A DNA stretch of 64,000 bases from Bacillota bacterium. GTDB taxonomy: Bacteria > Bacillota > Clostridia > Oscillospirales > Ruminococcaceae. The stretch covers positions 186,001 through 250,000 of the forward strand of contig JAEWPV010000007.1 of assembly GCA_023460535.1 (NCBI GenBank), read 5' to 3'. Shown here piece by piece: positions 35,965-43,756 of the stretch. Position 1 is the first letter of the stretch. The number at the start of each line of letters is the position of its first letter. The notes below the pieces were generated by a model. It was given only the letters and a program-made list of their open reading frames with translations. It was not told the origin of the DNA and made no database searches. Made by a program: the position numbers and the translations under genes.

Positions 35965-37104
35965 TCACTGTTTGGAGGCGATACCCAGCTTTGCAACATC
36001 GGTGGAATGCGAGAAGGTGTCCACATTGTAAAGCAACAGCACCTGATCGTACTGCTCGATATCAATCAGCGTATCGTAGCTCTGGTTGATATAGCGCAGG
36101 TCCACAAGCGTAATGGTGGTATAATAATCTGCAAACATCGGCGCGATGGTATGGGCATAGGAGTCCTTGAAGATTAACAGCCGCTTGCCCGATGTCGTGT
36201 TGGTGTGAATGGTAACTATGGGCTGATTTTGCCCCAAAAACATCGAATACTGATCTTTTTTATCCAAAAACTCGGTAAAGTACATCGATGGGTAGGTAAC
36301 GGTGTTTGCACCGTCAAATACGTCGACGGTTGCCTGTACCGACGAGCCGCGCTTTTGGTACCGGCTGATAATATCCGGAGATATGTTGCGATAGCCCACC
36401 TTGGAATAGAGCGTTCCGTAAAAATTATGCGAAAGATTCTGCGCGTTATAATTCTTCTTTTGCGCGTTTAGAATACCCATACGCTCCGCCGCCTCGGTAA
36501 ACGCATAGAACGCACCGTGAGAGGTCCAGTGATGATCGGTTCTGTAATAGATATACTCATCCTTGCTCTCAAACAGCACTTTGTAGATATCAATCTCGGT
36601 GGCGACGCCGCGAAGCTGTTTGGTTACCTCTTTGATGTAGGAGCGCTGATCCCAGGTCTGTACCCCCGTGGGCAGTTTTTCGCGGTGAATCTCCGCCGCG
36701 GTGGGCACCAGCATCAGGTAGGTCGGCTTTTTATTCGCGTTTACAAATTGATGAATCGCCTCAATATTCTTTGCCGTTTTGCCTTCATCCGGCTCATCGA
36801 TATCCTGAATCAAACGATCGCCGCAGATGTACACGCCGTTATTCTCGCGTTTGCCGGAGGCATACTCAATATATCCTTTTGCGCTTACCCACAGGTCTCT
36901 GCCGATAAAATGGTCGGAAAACCATGTCTCCAGCCCGTCCATAAAACTGCGAGACGTAATGGTTTTTACGCTAAGACGCGGAAACGACGCAAGGGTGCGG
37001 TTCTCCATCTCGGAAAACTCGGTCTTGGGGGCCAAAAATGTGAGTATGGGCAGCCCAAGCATAAAAAGCGACAGCAGTATCGCAGATGTAATCTTTGCTT
37101 TCAT
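35965..37104 (-). CDS. DHHW-family protein, AlgX/DltD-like partner of an MBOAT acyltransferase
   Basis: 379 residues. One N-terminal membrane helix (about residues 5-26) then an SGNH-like extracytoplasmic domain with YYRTDHHWTSHGAFYAF, the DHHW signature, and KDSYAHTIAP. Such proteins accept or transfer acyl groups delivered by the membrane acyltransferase encoded just upstream (36-base gap), acetylating a surface polymer. The polymer is not known. ATG after GGGGAG. Confidence 0.88.
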   Translation of the reverse strand: MKAKITSAILLSLFMLGLPILTFLAPKTEFSEMENRTLASFPRLSVKTITSRSFMDGLETWFSDHFIGRDLWVSAKGYIEYASGKRENNGVYICGDRLIQDIDEPDEGKTAKNIEAIHQFVNANKKPTYLMLVPTAAEIHREKLPTGVQTWDQRSYIKEVTKQLRGVATEIDIYKVLFESKDEYIYYRTDHHWTSHGAFYAFTEAAERMGILNAQKKNYNAQNLSHNFYGTLYSKVGYRNISPDIISRYQKRGSSVQATVDVFDGANTVTYPSMYFTEFLDKKDQYSMFLGQNQPIVTIHTNTTSGKRLLIFKDSYAHTIAPMFADYYTTITLVDLRYINQSYDTLIDIEQYDQVLLLYNVDTFSHSTDVAKLGIASKQ

Positions 37105-37140
37105 TGCAGAAGTCTCCCCTCGTAAGCCGCAGGCAAACGG

Positions 37141-38547
37141 CTAAAACCTAAAGTATAAAAATGGATTGTAGGTGGCGTCCACCAAATACGCCGTGCACAG
37201 CAGCATCATGATGATCTGCAGGGCAATGGCAACGCCCTTTGCAACGGCGGGGCGACGGCGATAAATGCGTTTTGAGAGTTTATTGAGCCAGTCCATGGAA
37301 AGTACCATGCTGACAAGAAACACCAGACCGTAGGAGGAGAACAGGTATATAAACGTACCGTCCGCCACCGCGCGACCCTGGGTACCAAACATTGCGCCGT
37401 AATACGCATATGCCTGAGTAATATCGGTAAACTCAAACAGCACCCAGCCCAGCACCACCAAAAAGAAGGTGTACACCCTCGTGATGCTAAACGGAATTTT
37501 ACTAAGTACCTTTGACAAAAACACCTTTTCAATAATCAGCAGAATGCCATAATAAAGCCCCCACAGCACAAAGTTCCAGCTTGCGCCGTGCCACAGCCCC
37601 GTAAGCATCCACACAACCAGCAGGTTCAGAACCATGCGCGATGCGCCCTTGCGGTTGCCGCCTAAGGGTATGTACACATACTCGCGAAACCATGTGCCCA
37701 GTGTCATATGCCATCTGCGCCAAAATTCGGTCACGCTCTTTGACACATAAGGAAAGTCAAAGTTTTTGGGGAAGTGAAAGCCAAGCATCCGCCCCATGCC
37801 AATCGCCATATCGGAGTAGCCGGAAAAGTCAAAATAGATCTGCATGGTAAACGCCAAGATGCCAAACCACGCGGTGGTTACCGAAAGCTCGCTCGCGGGG
37901 ATCTCCTTGACGCGCGTCCACAGTGAGCCGACGTTGTTTGCAATAAGTACCTTTTTGGCAAGACCCTGAATAAACAGCCCTGCCCCTTCGCCGAGGTTTA
38001 GCACCGATACAGTACGCTTTTGCAGCTCGCGCTGTACATCGCCGTAGCGGACGATGGGTCCTGCCACCAGCTGCGGGAACATCGAAACGTAAGCGGCGTA
38101 ATCCACAAAGCTCTTTTGCTCGGGTACGCTTTTTCGGTAAAGGTCGATGGTGTAGCTCATGCTCTGGAAGGTGTAAAATGAGATGCCAATGGGCAGGGCA
38201 ATCTTCGGGTCGGTGATGGTTAGCCCGAACAGGTCGTTTAGATTCTGCACCACAAACGAGTTGTACTTAAACACCGCAAGGATGGAGAGGTTAATGACGA
38301 TAGAAACCAGCAGTACCGCAAGCCTTGCCTTTTGGTTACTGCTAAACCGCGTCATCACCCGTCCGCAGGTGTAGTCCACCAGTACGGTAAAGGTCATCAA
38401 AAAGATGTAAACGGGTTCGCCCCAGGCATAAAACACAAAGCCCGAAACAAACAGCACAAAGTTGCGCGCCTGTTTGGGCACAAGGAAATAAAATAATAGT
38501 ACCACCGGCAAAAACAGATATAGAAATGTTAAGCTTGAAAATACCAT
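37141..38547 (-). CDS. MBOAT-family membrane O-acyltransferase (AlgI-like)
   Basis: 468 residues, about ten membrane helices. The catalytic histidine is in MLTGLWHGASWNFVLWG; FPQLVAGPIVRY and FSGYSDMAIGMGRMLGF are MBOAT/AlgI signatures. It moves an acyl group across the membrane to a surface polysaccharide with its DHHW partner. First gene of a possible three-gene unit with DHHW and alpha-galactosidase. ATG after GGAAGGA. Confidence 0.93.
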   Translation of the reverse strand: MVFSSLTFLYLFLPVVLLFYFLVPKQARNFVLFVSGFVFYAWGEPVYIFLMTFTVLVDYTCGRVMTRFSSNQKARLAVLLVSIVINLSILAVFKYNSFVVQNLNDLFGLTITDPKIALPIGISFYTFQSMSYTIDLYRKSVPEQKSFVDYAAYVSMFPQLVAGPIVRYGDVQRELQKRTVSVLNLGEGAGLFIQGLAKKVLIANNVGSLWTRVKEIPASELSVTTAWFGILAFTMQIYFDFSGYSDMAIGMGRMLGFHFPKNFDFPYVSKSVTEFWRRWHMTLGTWFREYVYIPLGGNRKGASRMVLNLLVVWMLTGLWHGASWNFVLWGLYYGILLIIEKVFLSKVLSKIPFSITRVYTFFLVVLGWVLFEFTDITQAYAYYGAMFGTQGRAVADGTFIYLFSSYGLVFLVSMVLSMDWLNKLSKRIYRRRPAVAKGVAIALQIIMMLLCTAYLVDATYNPFLYFRF

Positions 38548-38681
38548 CTATCTGTTACGTCCTTCCTTCATTCACTTCGCGGATGGGTGTTTTTTGTTGT
38601 CGCTAATCAGCCTTTGTAATGCCCGAGCTAAATCGAGCAAAAGCTTACACATATGGCTTTGCATAGATTTATCAGCAGACA

Positions 38682-39278
38682 TTATAGGTTTTTTTGTTGT
38701 AGCTCCCGCATGATCGCTTTATATTGGTCGAGGGTGTATAAGGCGTTTAACACCTCTACCAGTGCGTTTGCGCTAAGCCGCTCGGGTAGGTTCAGTTTTT
38801 TTAACAGGGCTTGCCGCAACGCGGCACTGTTTTGCCCACCCGAAAGCCCGTCGTTATATAGGTCGAGCTTTGTAATCCTCGGCTCGTCCTGCGGACGGTC
38901 ACACGCGGTTACCCCTGCCTGCTTCAGGGCGGTAAGGATATGCTCTTTGGCTATGCCCTCTACCCCAAGCTTGCCCTCTTTTGACGGTGCGGTCTTTCTG
39001 CGCTCCTTGCCCAGCACGTCGGGGATATAGGCGTGCAGCACCTGCCCGTCGGGAATCGCCCCTTTTAGGTAGGAGCGAATCTGAAACCCGGCGCGGTCGG
39101 AATCGGTTAGAATCAAAATGCCTGTCTTTTTGGCAAGCGCCCGAATGAGCGCAAGCTTTTCGGGGTCCTTGTATATGGCAAAGCCCCCTGTTTCGATGAT
39201 AACGGCATCGAGAAACGAGGAAAGCTTTATCTTATCATACTTTCCTTCCACTATAACAGTCTGCGTCAGTTTAATCAA
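38682..39278 (-). CDS. rnmV: ribonuclease M5-like TOPRIM protein
   Basis: 198 residues. TOPRIM motifs: acidic VIVEGKYDKIKL at the N-terminus and DSDRAGFQIR; the C-terminal half is the domain typical of RNase M5, which matures 5S rRNA. The start is a TTG at 39278 (GAGGGAAAATC upstream) that overlaps the holA stop by three bases, so translation is probably coupled. It is far from rsmA, its usual neighbour in Bacillus. The M5 assignment is likely but not certain. Confidence 0.82.
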   Translation of the reverse strand: MIKLTQTVIVEGKYDKIKLSSFLDAVIIETGGFAIYKDPEKLALIRALAKKTGILILTDSDRAGFQIRSYLKGAIPDGQVLHAYIPDVLGKERRKTAPSKEGKLGVEGIAKEHILTALKQAGVTACDRPQDEPRITKLDLYNDGLSGGQNSAALRQALLKKLNLPERLSANALVEVLNALYTLDQYKAIMRELQQKNL

Positions 39279-40342
39279 GATTTTCCCTCATTTGCCCGCA
39301 GAATCAGCAAGCGCATTACCGCTTGCTCCAGCAGTACATAGCCGTCCGCCTTGCTGCTCTTTAGCTCATAGTCGCACGCAACCAAAACCTCCAGCGCACC
39401 GGACAGGTAGCGTGACGACAGCCTTGCGGCATCCTTTTGCACATAGTAAAACCGGTTGGGGTTGCCCTTGTAGCCAAAGTCTGAGAACACCTCTTTGCCG
39501 CCCTTGCCCGCCTGTGCGCCCAGCTTTGCGCGGTAAAAATCGATATGCCCCGAAGAAAGCGCCGCGAGGATGGCAACCGGCTCCTCCCGCTTTGCGCGGT
39601 AGACCTCGATAAGCTTAAGTGCCTTTGCGCCGTCGCCCGACACAACCGCGCCCGCAAGCTCGTACGCCATTGCGTCCGGCTCCTTTTCGCACATCAGCTC
39701 CACATCCTGCACCGTAATTTCGCCGCCCTGACGGTAGGCGGTTAAGCGATCCAGGTCGGTAACCAAAAGCTCCATTTTGTAGCGGCTGCGTTCGCACAAC
39801 AGCTTTGCGGCAGCTCCGTCCAGCTGCGCGCCCTGCTTTTCGGCGTAAGCGCGGGCGTACCGTGTTAAATCCTGCTCGGTGCGCGCGCGCAGCTCCACCA
39901 CCACGCCCGCGTGGTCGGCAAGCTTTAAAAACCGCTTCCACTTGGCAGGAAGGCTTTTTTTGCCCCCGATATCCTGCGACAGGGTGGAAAAAATCAACAC
40001 CGTGGTGTCGGGGATATCCTCCATTAGTTCACACAGGCGCGCAAAGTCACTTTCGGCATACTGCTCGGCGTTAAAATCGGCGACATACACGCACTTTTGC
40101 GCCGCAAACAGCGGCAGGGCGGTGGCGGCATCGCAGATGCTATCCACATCCGTCGCCTTGCCGTCAAACGGCATATAGTTAAAACCGGCGGCCGCATCGG
40201 GCGCAGCCTTTTGCACCAGTCGGTCGATGTACTGTCTTTTCAGGTAGTCCTCCTCGCCGTACAGGAAGTACAGGCGGTGGCAAGGCTCGTTTTTTATATG
40301 CAGCCGAAACGACTGCTCATCGGTAAACGTCAATGGCCGCAT
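39275..40342 (-). CDS. holA: DNA polymerase III subunit delta
   Basis: 355 residues. It is the clamp-loader wrench that opens the beta sliding clamp. CHRLYFLYGEEDYLKRQYID near the N-terminus and the three-domain layout match HolA. The start is unsettled: ATG at 40342 has GGAGG touching it, which is too close, while a TTG three codons later (40333) has ideal spacing. The gene overlaps the end of comEC by 26 bases (or 17) and the start of rnmV, so comEC-holA-rnmV form one unit, an order common in Firmicutes for comEC-holA. Confidence 0.92.
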   Translation of the reverse strand: MRPLTFTDEQSFRLHIKNEPCHRLYFLYGEEDYLKRQYIDRLVQKAAPDAAAGFNYMPFDGKATDVDSICDAATALPLFAAQKCVYVADFNAEQYAESDFARLCELMEDIPDTTVLIFSTLSQDIGGKKSLPAKWKRFLKLADHAGVVVELRARTEQDLTRYARAYAEKQGAQLDGAAAKLLCERSRYKMELLVTDLDRLTAYRQGGEITVQDVELMCEKEPDAMAYELAGAVVSGDGAKALKLIEVYRAKREEPVAILAALSSGHIDFYRAKLGAQAGKGGKEVFSDFGYKGNPNRFYYVQKDAARLSSRYLSGALEVLVACDYELKSSKADGYVLLEQAVMRLLILRANEGKS

Positions 40343-42617
40343 CCTCCAATCGTAATCTGCCGTCTGTGCCGCAGCGCAGCACAAGCGGGTTGTCGCCTGC
40401 GGGCGACAGGATGGTTTTTCCCACAAACTCGGTGGCATGCTTTGTTATTAGCGCGTCACTTGCGATGTAATACTTCGCATCGATTTTATCAAGATTCATC
40501 GGCATCTTGCCGCTGATTATACATACCTCGGGTGCGCGCATCGGCTCGGCAAGTGCGGCTGCATCCGCGCCGTTGTATAAGAACAAAACCGAAACGCCGT
40601 TTGCGGTAAGATACACCGCTCCTTTGCCCGGCTCGCGCTTATCCAGGTAACAGGCAACATGCTCCAGCAGGGTGTGCATGGTTATGTCGCCCGGTTCAAT
40701 TAGTCTTACCCCTTTGGTCAGTACCGTCAGCTCCGCCGCGCGGATGGTGTCGTTTGCAAGCAGTGTTGTTTGTGCCGGTGTACGTTTGGTCGTTTCACGC
40801 ACCACTGCCGCCGCGCTGTCTGTCAAGCAGGGTACGAGCAGCAGCTCGGGCGTAAGCCCATTGTCCGTCACATAGTACGAAGCGCCGCTTGCCCGGTTCT
40901 TCGTGTCTACCCCCGGGAGGATAACCGCGTTGCCCGCACGGTGCAGTACGGCGGTTCGGGATACCCCGGCGTCCGGCAGCGCGATGACGACATCGCCGCT
41001 GTTTTGACTGTAGGCAAACCAACCGCCCGCGCACAGCAGCACCACCGCTAAAGTAATGAGGGCGGGCGCGTGCTTGTTTTTTCGTTTTAAAAGGCGTGCC
41101 ACCGCGGCACACAGGACGGACAACGCCGAAACAACGCAGACGGACACCACACCAGCCTTGGCATAGGCAAATTGGAAAGAGGCAAACAAGTCGGCAATGC
41201 GCAGCACCAATAACGTCAAAGCACGCGTGCAAAGACCAAGTAGCTGTGCAACCGGCGCAAGCCCGCTAACCCCCGCGATACCGGTAAACAGGGTAAGCAC
41301 CGTAAGTACGGGAATAAGCATAAGCACCGCAACGTTTACCACGGGTCCCACCAGCGACACCCCGCCGAACACCGCGGCTGTAACCGGGTAGGTAAACAGG
41401 GTTGCGCTAAGCGAAAGCGTACCCGCCTGTACCGCCCACTTTCCATGCTTCCACAGCCACGGCGCGCCACGCTCACACAAGGCGTTCAGGGACGGGGCAA
41501 GCAGCACGATAGAAAGGGTTGCGGCAAACGAGAGAATAAACGAAAGCGACACCAGCGCCGATGGGTTTGCCACGCAGATGATAAGCGCAGAAAACGAAAC
41601 GGCGTTTACGGGGTCGTACCGGCGGTAAAACAGCCTTGCCATAAACAGTGCGCTTGCCATAACGGCGGCGCGCACCACCGATGCGGTAAAGCCCGCAAAC
41701 GCGCAAAACAACACAAGGAAAGCCATACACACAATACCACTTAACCGGCGCGGACATCTTAACAGTGTCAAAAACAGCAGTAAAAACTGCGTGAGTATCG
41801 TCACATGCAGCCCCGAAACCGCAAGCAGGTGGCTAAGCCCCGCCACGCGAAACGATCGCAGAATATCCTGCGAAACACCGCTTTTATCTCCCGTTAAGAC
41901 GGCGGCTGCAACCGCACCGGCGTCGCCCCCAACGGCGCGGACAATCGATGTGCGCATCCTGTCGCGCAAGGAGCGCACCCATGCAAGCGGCGAGGGGTAT
42001 GCGGGGTGTTGGTAAGAGATATCGCCGTAGGCATAGCAAAACGCGAGAATGCCGTCGGCATTTCGAATCACATAGGGGTTGTCGTTTACCACAGGGTAGG
42101 GCTGGGTAATGCGAAGCACTGCGGTGAGCTTGTCCCCATATGTGGCGTCAAGGGGGGCAGGCACGGTCAGGCGCATGCGCACGGCTTGGGGATATTCAGC
42201 CTTCTCATACCGTTCGGTGTTCGGGTTATACACCGCGATGTCGGTGGTGCTAACCACATAATGGTACCGGCTGCCGCTTGTTCCCGCCCTGTCCTCAAGG
42301 CGTGCGGTAACCGCCGCCTTTTGCCCGTACAGTACCGACGTCTGCCCGGGCAGTACAACAGTGCGGTACAACGCGTGCACCGTTCCCAGTAAAAACACCA
42401 CACAGCTAATTAGCACCACGCGCAGGATGTTCCTGCTTGGGCGCAGCACGACGCACAGAATACAGCCCACGACGGGCACCACCGCCGCCGCGAGGAGCAA
42501 GCCCTGCGGACGAAACTGTTCCCCCGATAGGGAAGAACACAAAAAAACGACCGCAAGCGATATTAGATAGGCGCACCCTATTACCGGCAGCGGTCGTTTG
42601 ATCATAGCTGTGACCAT
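40317..42617 (-). CDS. comEC: DNA internalization-related competence protein ComEC/Rec2
   Basis: 766 residues. An N-terminal DUF4131-like region with membrane helices, the competence domain with HLLAVSGLHVTILTQFLL, and about ten membrane segments to residue 520 form the DNA import channel. The C-terminal part corresponds to the metallo-beta-lactamase domain, but the HxHxDH metal motif is not present and the sequence is diverged. So channel function is plausible and nuclease activity is doubtful. No comEA is in the window. ATG at 42617 with GGGGCGG. Confidence 0.92.
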   Translation of the reverse strand: MVTAMIKRPLPVIGCAYLISLAVVFLCSSLSGEQFRPQGLLLAAAVVPVVGCILCVVLRPSRNILRVVLISCVVFLLGTVHALYRTVVLPGQTSVLYGQKAAVTARLEDRAGTSGSRYHYVVSTTDIAVYNPNTERYEKAEYPQAVRMRLTVPAPLDATYGDKLTAVLRITQPYPVVNDNPYVIRNADGILAFCYAYGDISYQHPAYPSPLAWVRSLRDRMRTSIVRAVGGDAGAVAAAVLTGDKSGVSQDILRSFRVAGLSHLLAVSGLHVTILTQFLLLFLTLLRCPRRLSGIVCMAFLVLFCAFAGFTASVVRAAVMASALFMARLFYRRYDPVNAVSFSALIICVANPSALVSLSFILSFAATLSIVLLAPSLNALCERGAPWLWKHGKWAVQAGTLSLSATLFTYPVTAAVFGGVSLVGPVVNVAVLMLIPVLTVLTLFTGIAGVSGLAPVAQLLGLCTRALTLLVLRIADLFASFQFAYAKAGVVSVCVVSALSVLCAAVARLLKRKNKHAPALITLAVVLLCAGGWFAYSQNSGDVVIALPDAGVSRTAVLHRAGNAVILPGVDTKNRASGASYYVTDNGLTPELLLVPCLTDSAAAVVRETTKRTPAQTTLLANDTIRAAELTVLTKGVRLIEPGDITMHTLLEHVACYLDKREPGKGAVYLTANGVSVLFLYNGADAAALAEPMRAPEVCIISGKMPMNLDKIDAKYYIASDALITKHATEFVGKTILSPAGDNPLVLRCGTDGRLRLEDAAIDVYR

Positions 42618-42751
42618 GCCGCCCCATTACAAACAGAGACGGCGTGTGAGAAGGATGGTGTGGTACGGTGCCGCGGCAGCGGTGACGGCGCTTTGATGGG
42701 GCGTAATCCATTCATACCGGTTCACCTTTTTGTCGTGACAATGCGATGTCG

Positions 42752-43294
42752 TTATCCCTTCGGGAACAGAGGCAACTCCTCCAAAAACTGAATATCGGTG
42801 CGTTTTGCGGCGTCTCCCTCGGCAAGCACCGCCATGCGACCTACCACCTTGCCGCCTGCCTGTTCCACAAGGCTTTCAAGCGCCGCAAGACTTTCGCCGG
42901 TGCTGATGACGTCGTCTACAATCAGTACGCGCTTACCCTTGATGCACGCGATGTCGGTGCGGTCGATATACAGTTCCTGAATGCGGGCGGTGGTTATCGA
43001 CTTAACCTGCACGCGGATGGGCTCGGACATATAAAGCTTTGCCGACTTTCTCGCCAGCAGGTACTGCTTGCCCGATTGTCTGCTCATCTCGTACGCAAGG
43101 GGGATGCCCTTGGACTCGGCGGTGATAATCACGTCGTGCTCCGGGGCAATGCGAATCAAGTCCCTAGCACAGGCTATGGTCAGCTCCACATCCGAAAACA
43201 TCACAAACGCCGCAATGTCCAGATGCTCGTTTACGGGGCACAGAGGCAGCTCACGTATCAGCCCCGCAACCTTTAAGGTATAGTAGTTGCTCAT
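42752..43294 (-). CDS. adenine phosphoribosyltransferase-like protein
   Basis: 180 residues. The PRPP-binding loop VLIVDDVISTGES and the Apt-like frame (ELTIACARDLI, VIITAESKGIPLAYEMS) identify a type I purine phosphoribosyltransferase. Adenine is the likeliest base, but xanthine/regulatory relatives exist and the substrate hood cannot be judged by eye. It stands between comEC and the HIT gene. Confidence 0.8.
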   Translation of the reverse strand: MSNYYTLKVAGLIRELPLCPVNEHLDIAAFVMFSDVELTIACARDLIRIAPEHDVIITAESKGIPLAYEMSRQSGKQYLLARKSAKLYMSEPIRVQVKSITTARIQELYIDRTDIACIKGKRVLIVDDVISTGESLAALESLVEQAGGKVVGRMAVLAEGDAAKRTDIQFLEELPLFPKG

Positions 43295-43381
43295 AAATGA
43301 TACCCAATCCTTCCGATCTTGCCGGCATTGGTTGGCAAAACCTGTTTGAATAATAAACGCGTTAATCCGGGCTAAACCACA

Positions 43382-43720
43382 TTAGCCGGGAGGCCACGCA
43401 AGCGCACGACCGCCCAGGATGTGAAAATGAAGGTGCGAAACGCTCTGGCCACCGTCGGCACCGACATTGGTCACCACACGGTAGCCGTTTTGCAGCTCCA
43501 GGGTCTTTGCAACCGACGCAATCACCTCAAAAACATGTGCGACAATGTCGCTGTTTTGGTCGGTTAGTTCGTCCGCAGAGGCGATGTGCTGCTTGGGAAT
43601 GACGAGAAAATGCACCGGCGCCTTGGGGTCGATGTCGTAAAACGCAAGCACCTGCTCATCCTCGTACAGCTTTTTTGACGGGATTTCGCCCGTCGCAATC
43701 CTGCAAAAAATGCAATCCAT
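43382..43720 (-). CDS. histidine triad (HINT) nucleotide-binding protein
   Basis: 112 residues. MDCIFCRIATGEIPSKK at the N-terminus, the catalytic triad HLHFHILGG and the terminal AWPPG are those of HINT purine-nucleoside phosphoramidases. ATG at 43720 with AAGGGAG ten bases before; a GTG three codons earlier is too close to that site. It follows alaS by 36 bases in opposite order of transcription (alaS is upstream), so it may be cotranscribed with alaS. Confidence 0.94.
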   Translation of the reverse strand: MDCIFCRIATGEIPSKKLYEDEQVLAFYDIDPKAPVHFLVIPKQHIASADELTDQNSDIVAHVFEVIASVAKTLELQNGYRVVTNVGADGGQSVSHLHFHILGGRALAWPPG

Positions 43721-43756
43721 AGCGTCCACACTCCCTTGTAATTATGATAGAAAAAG

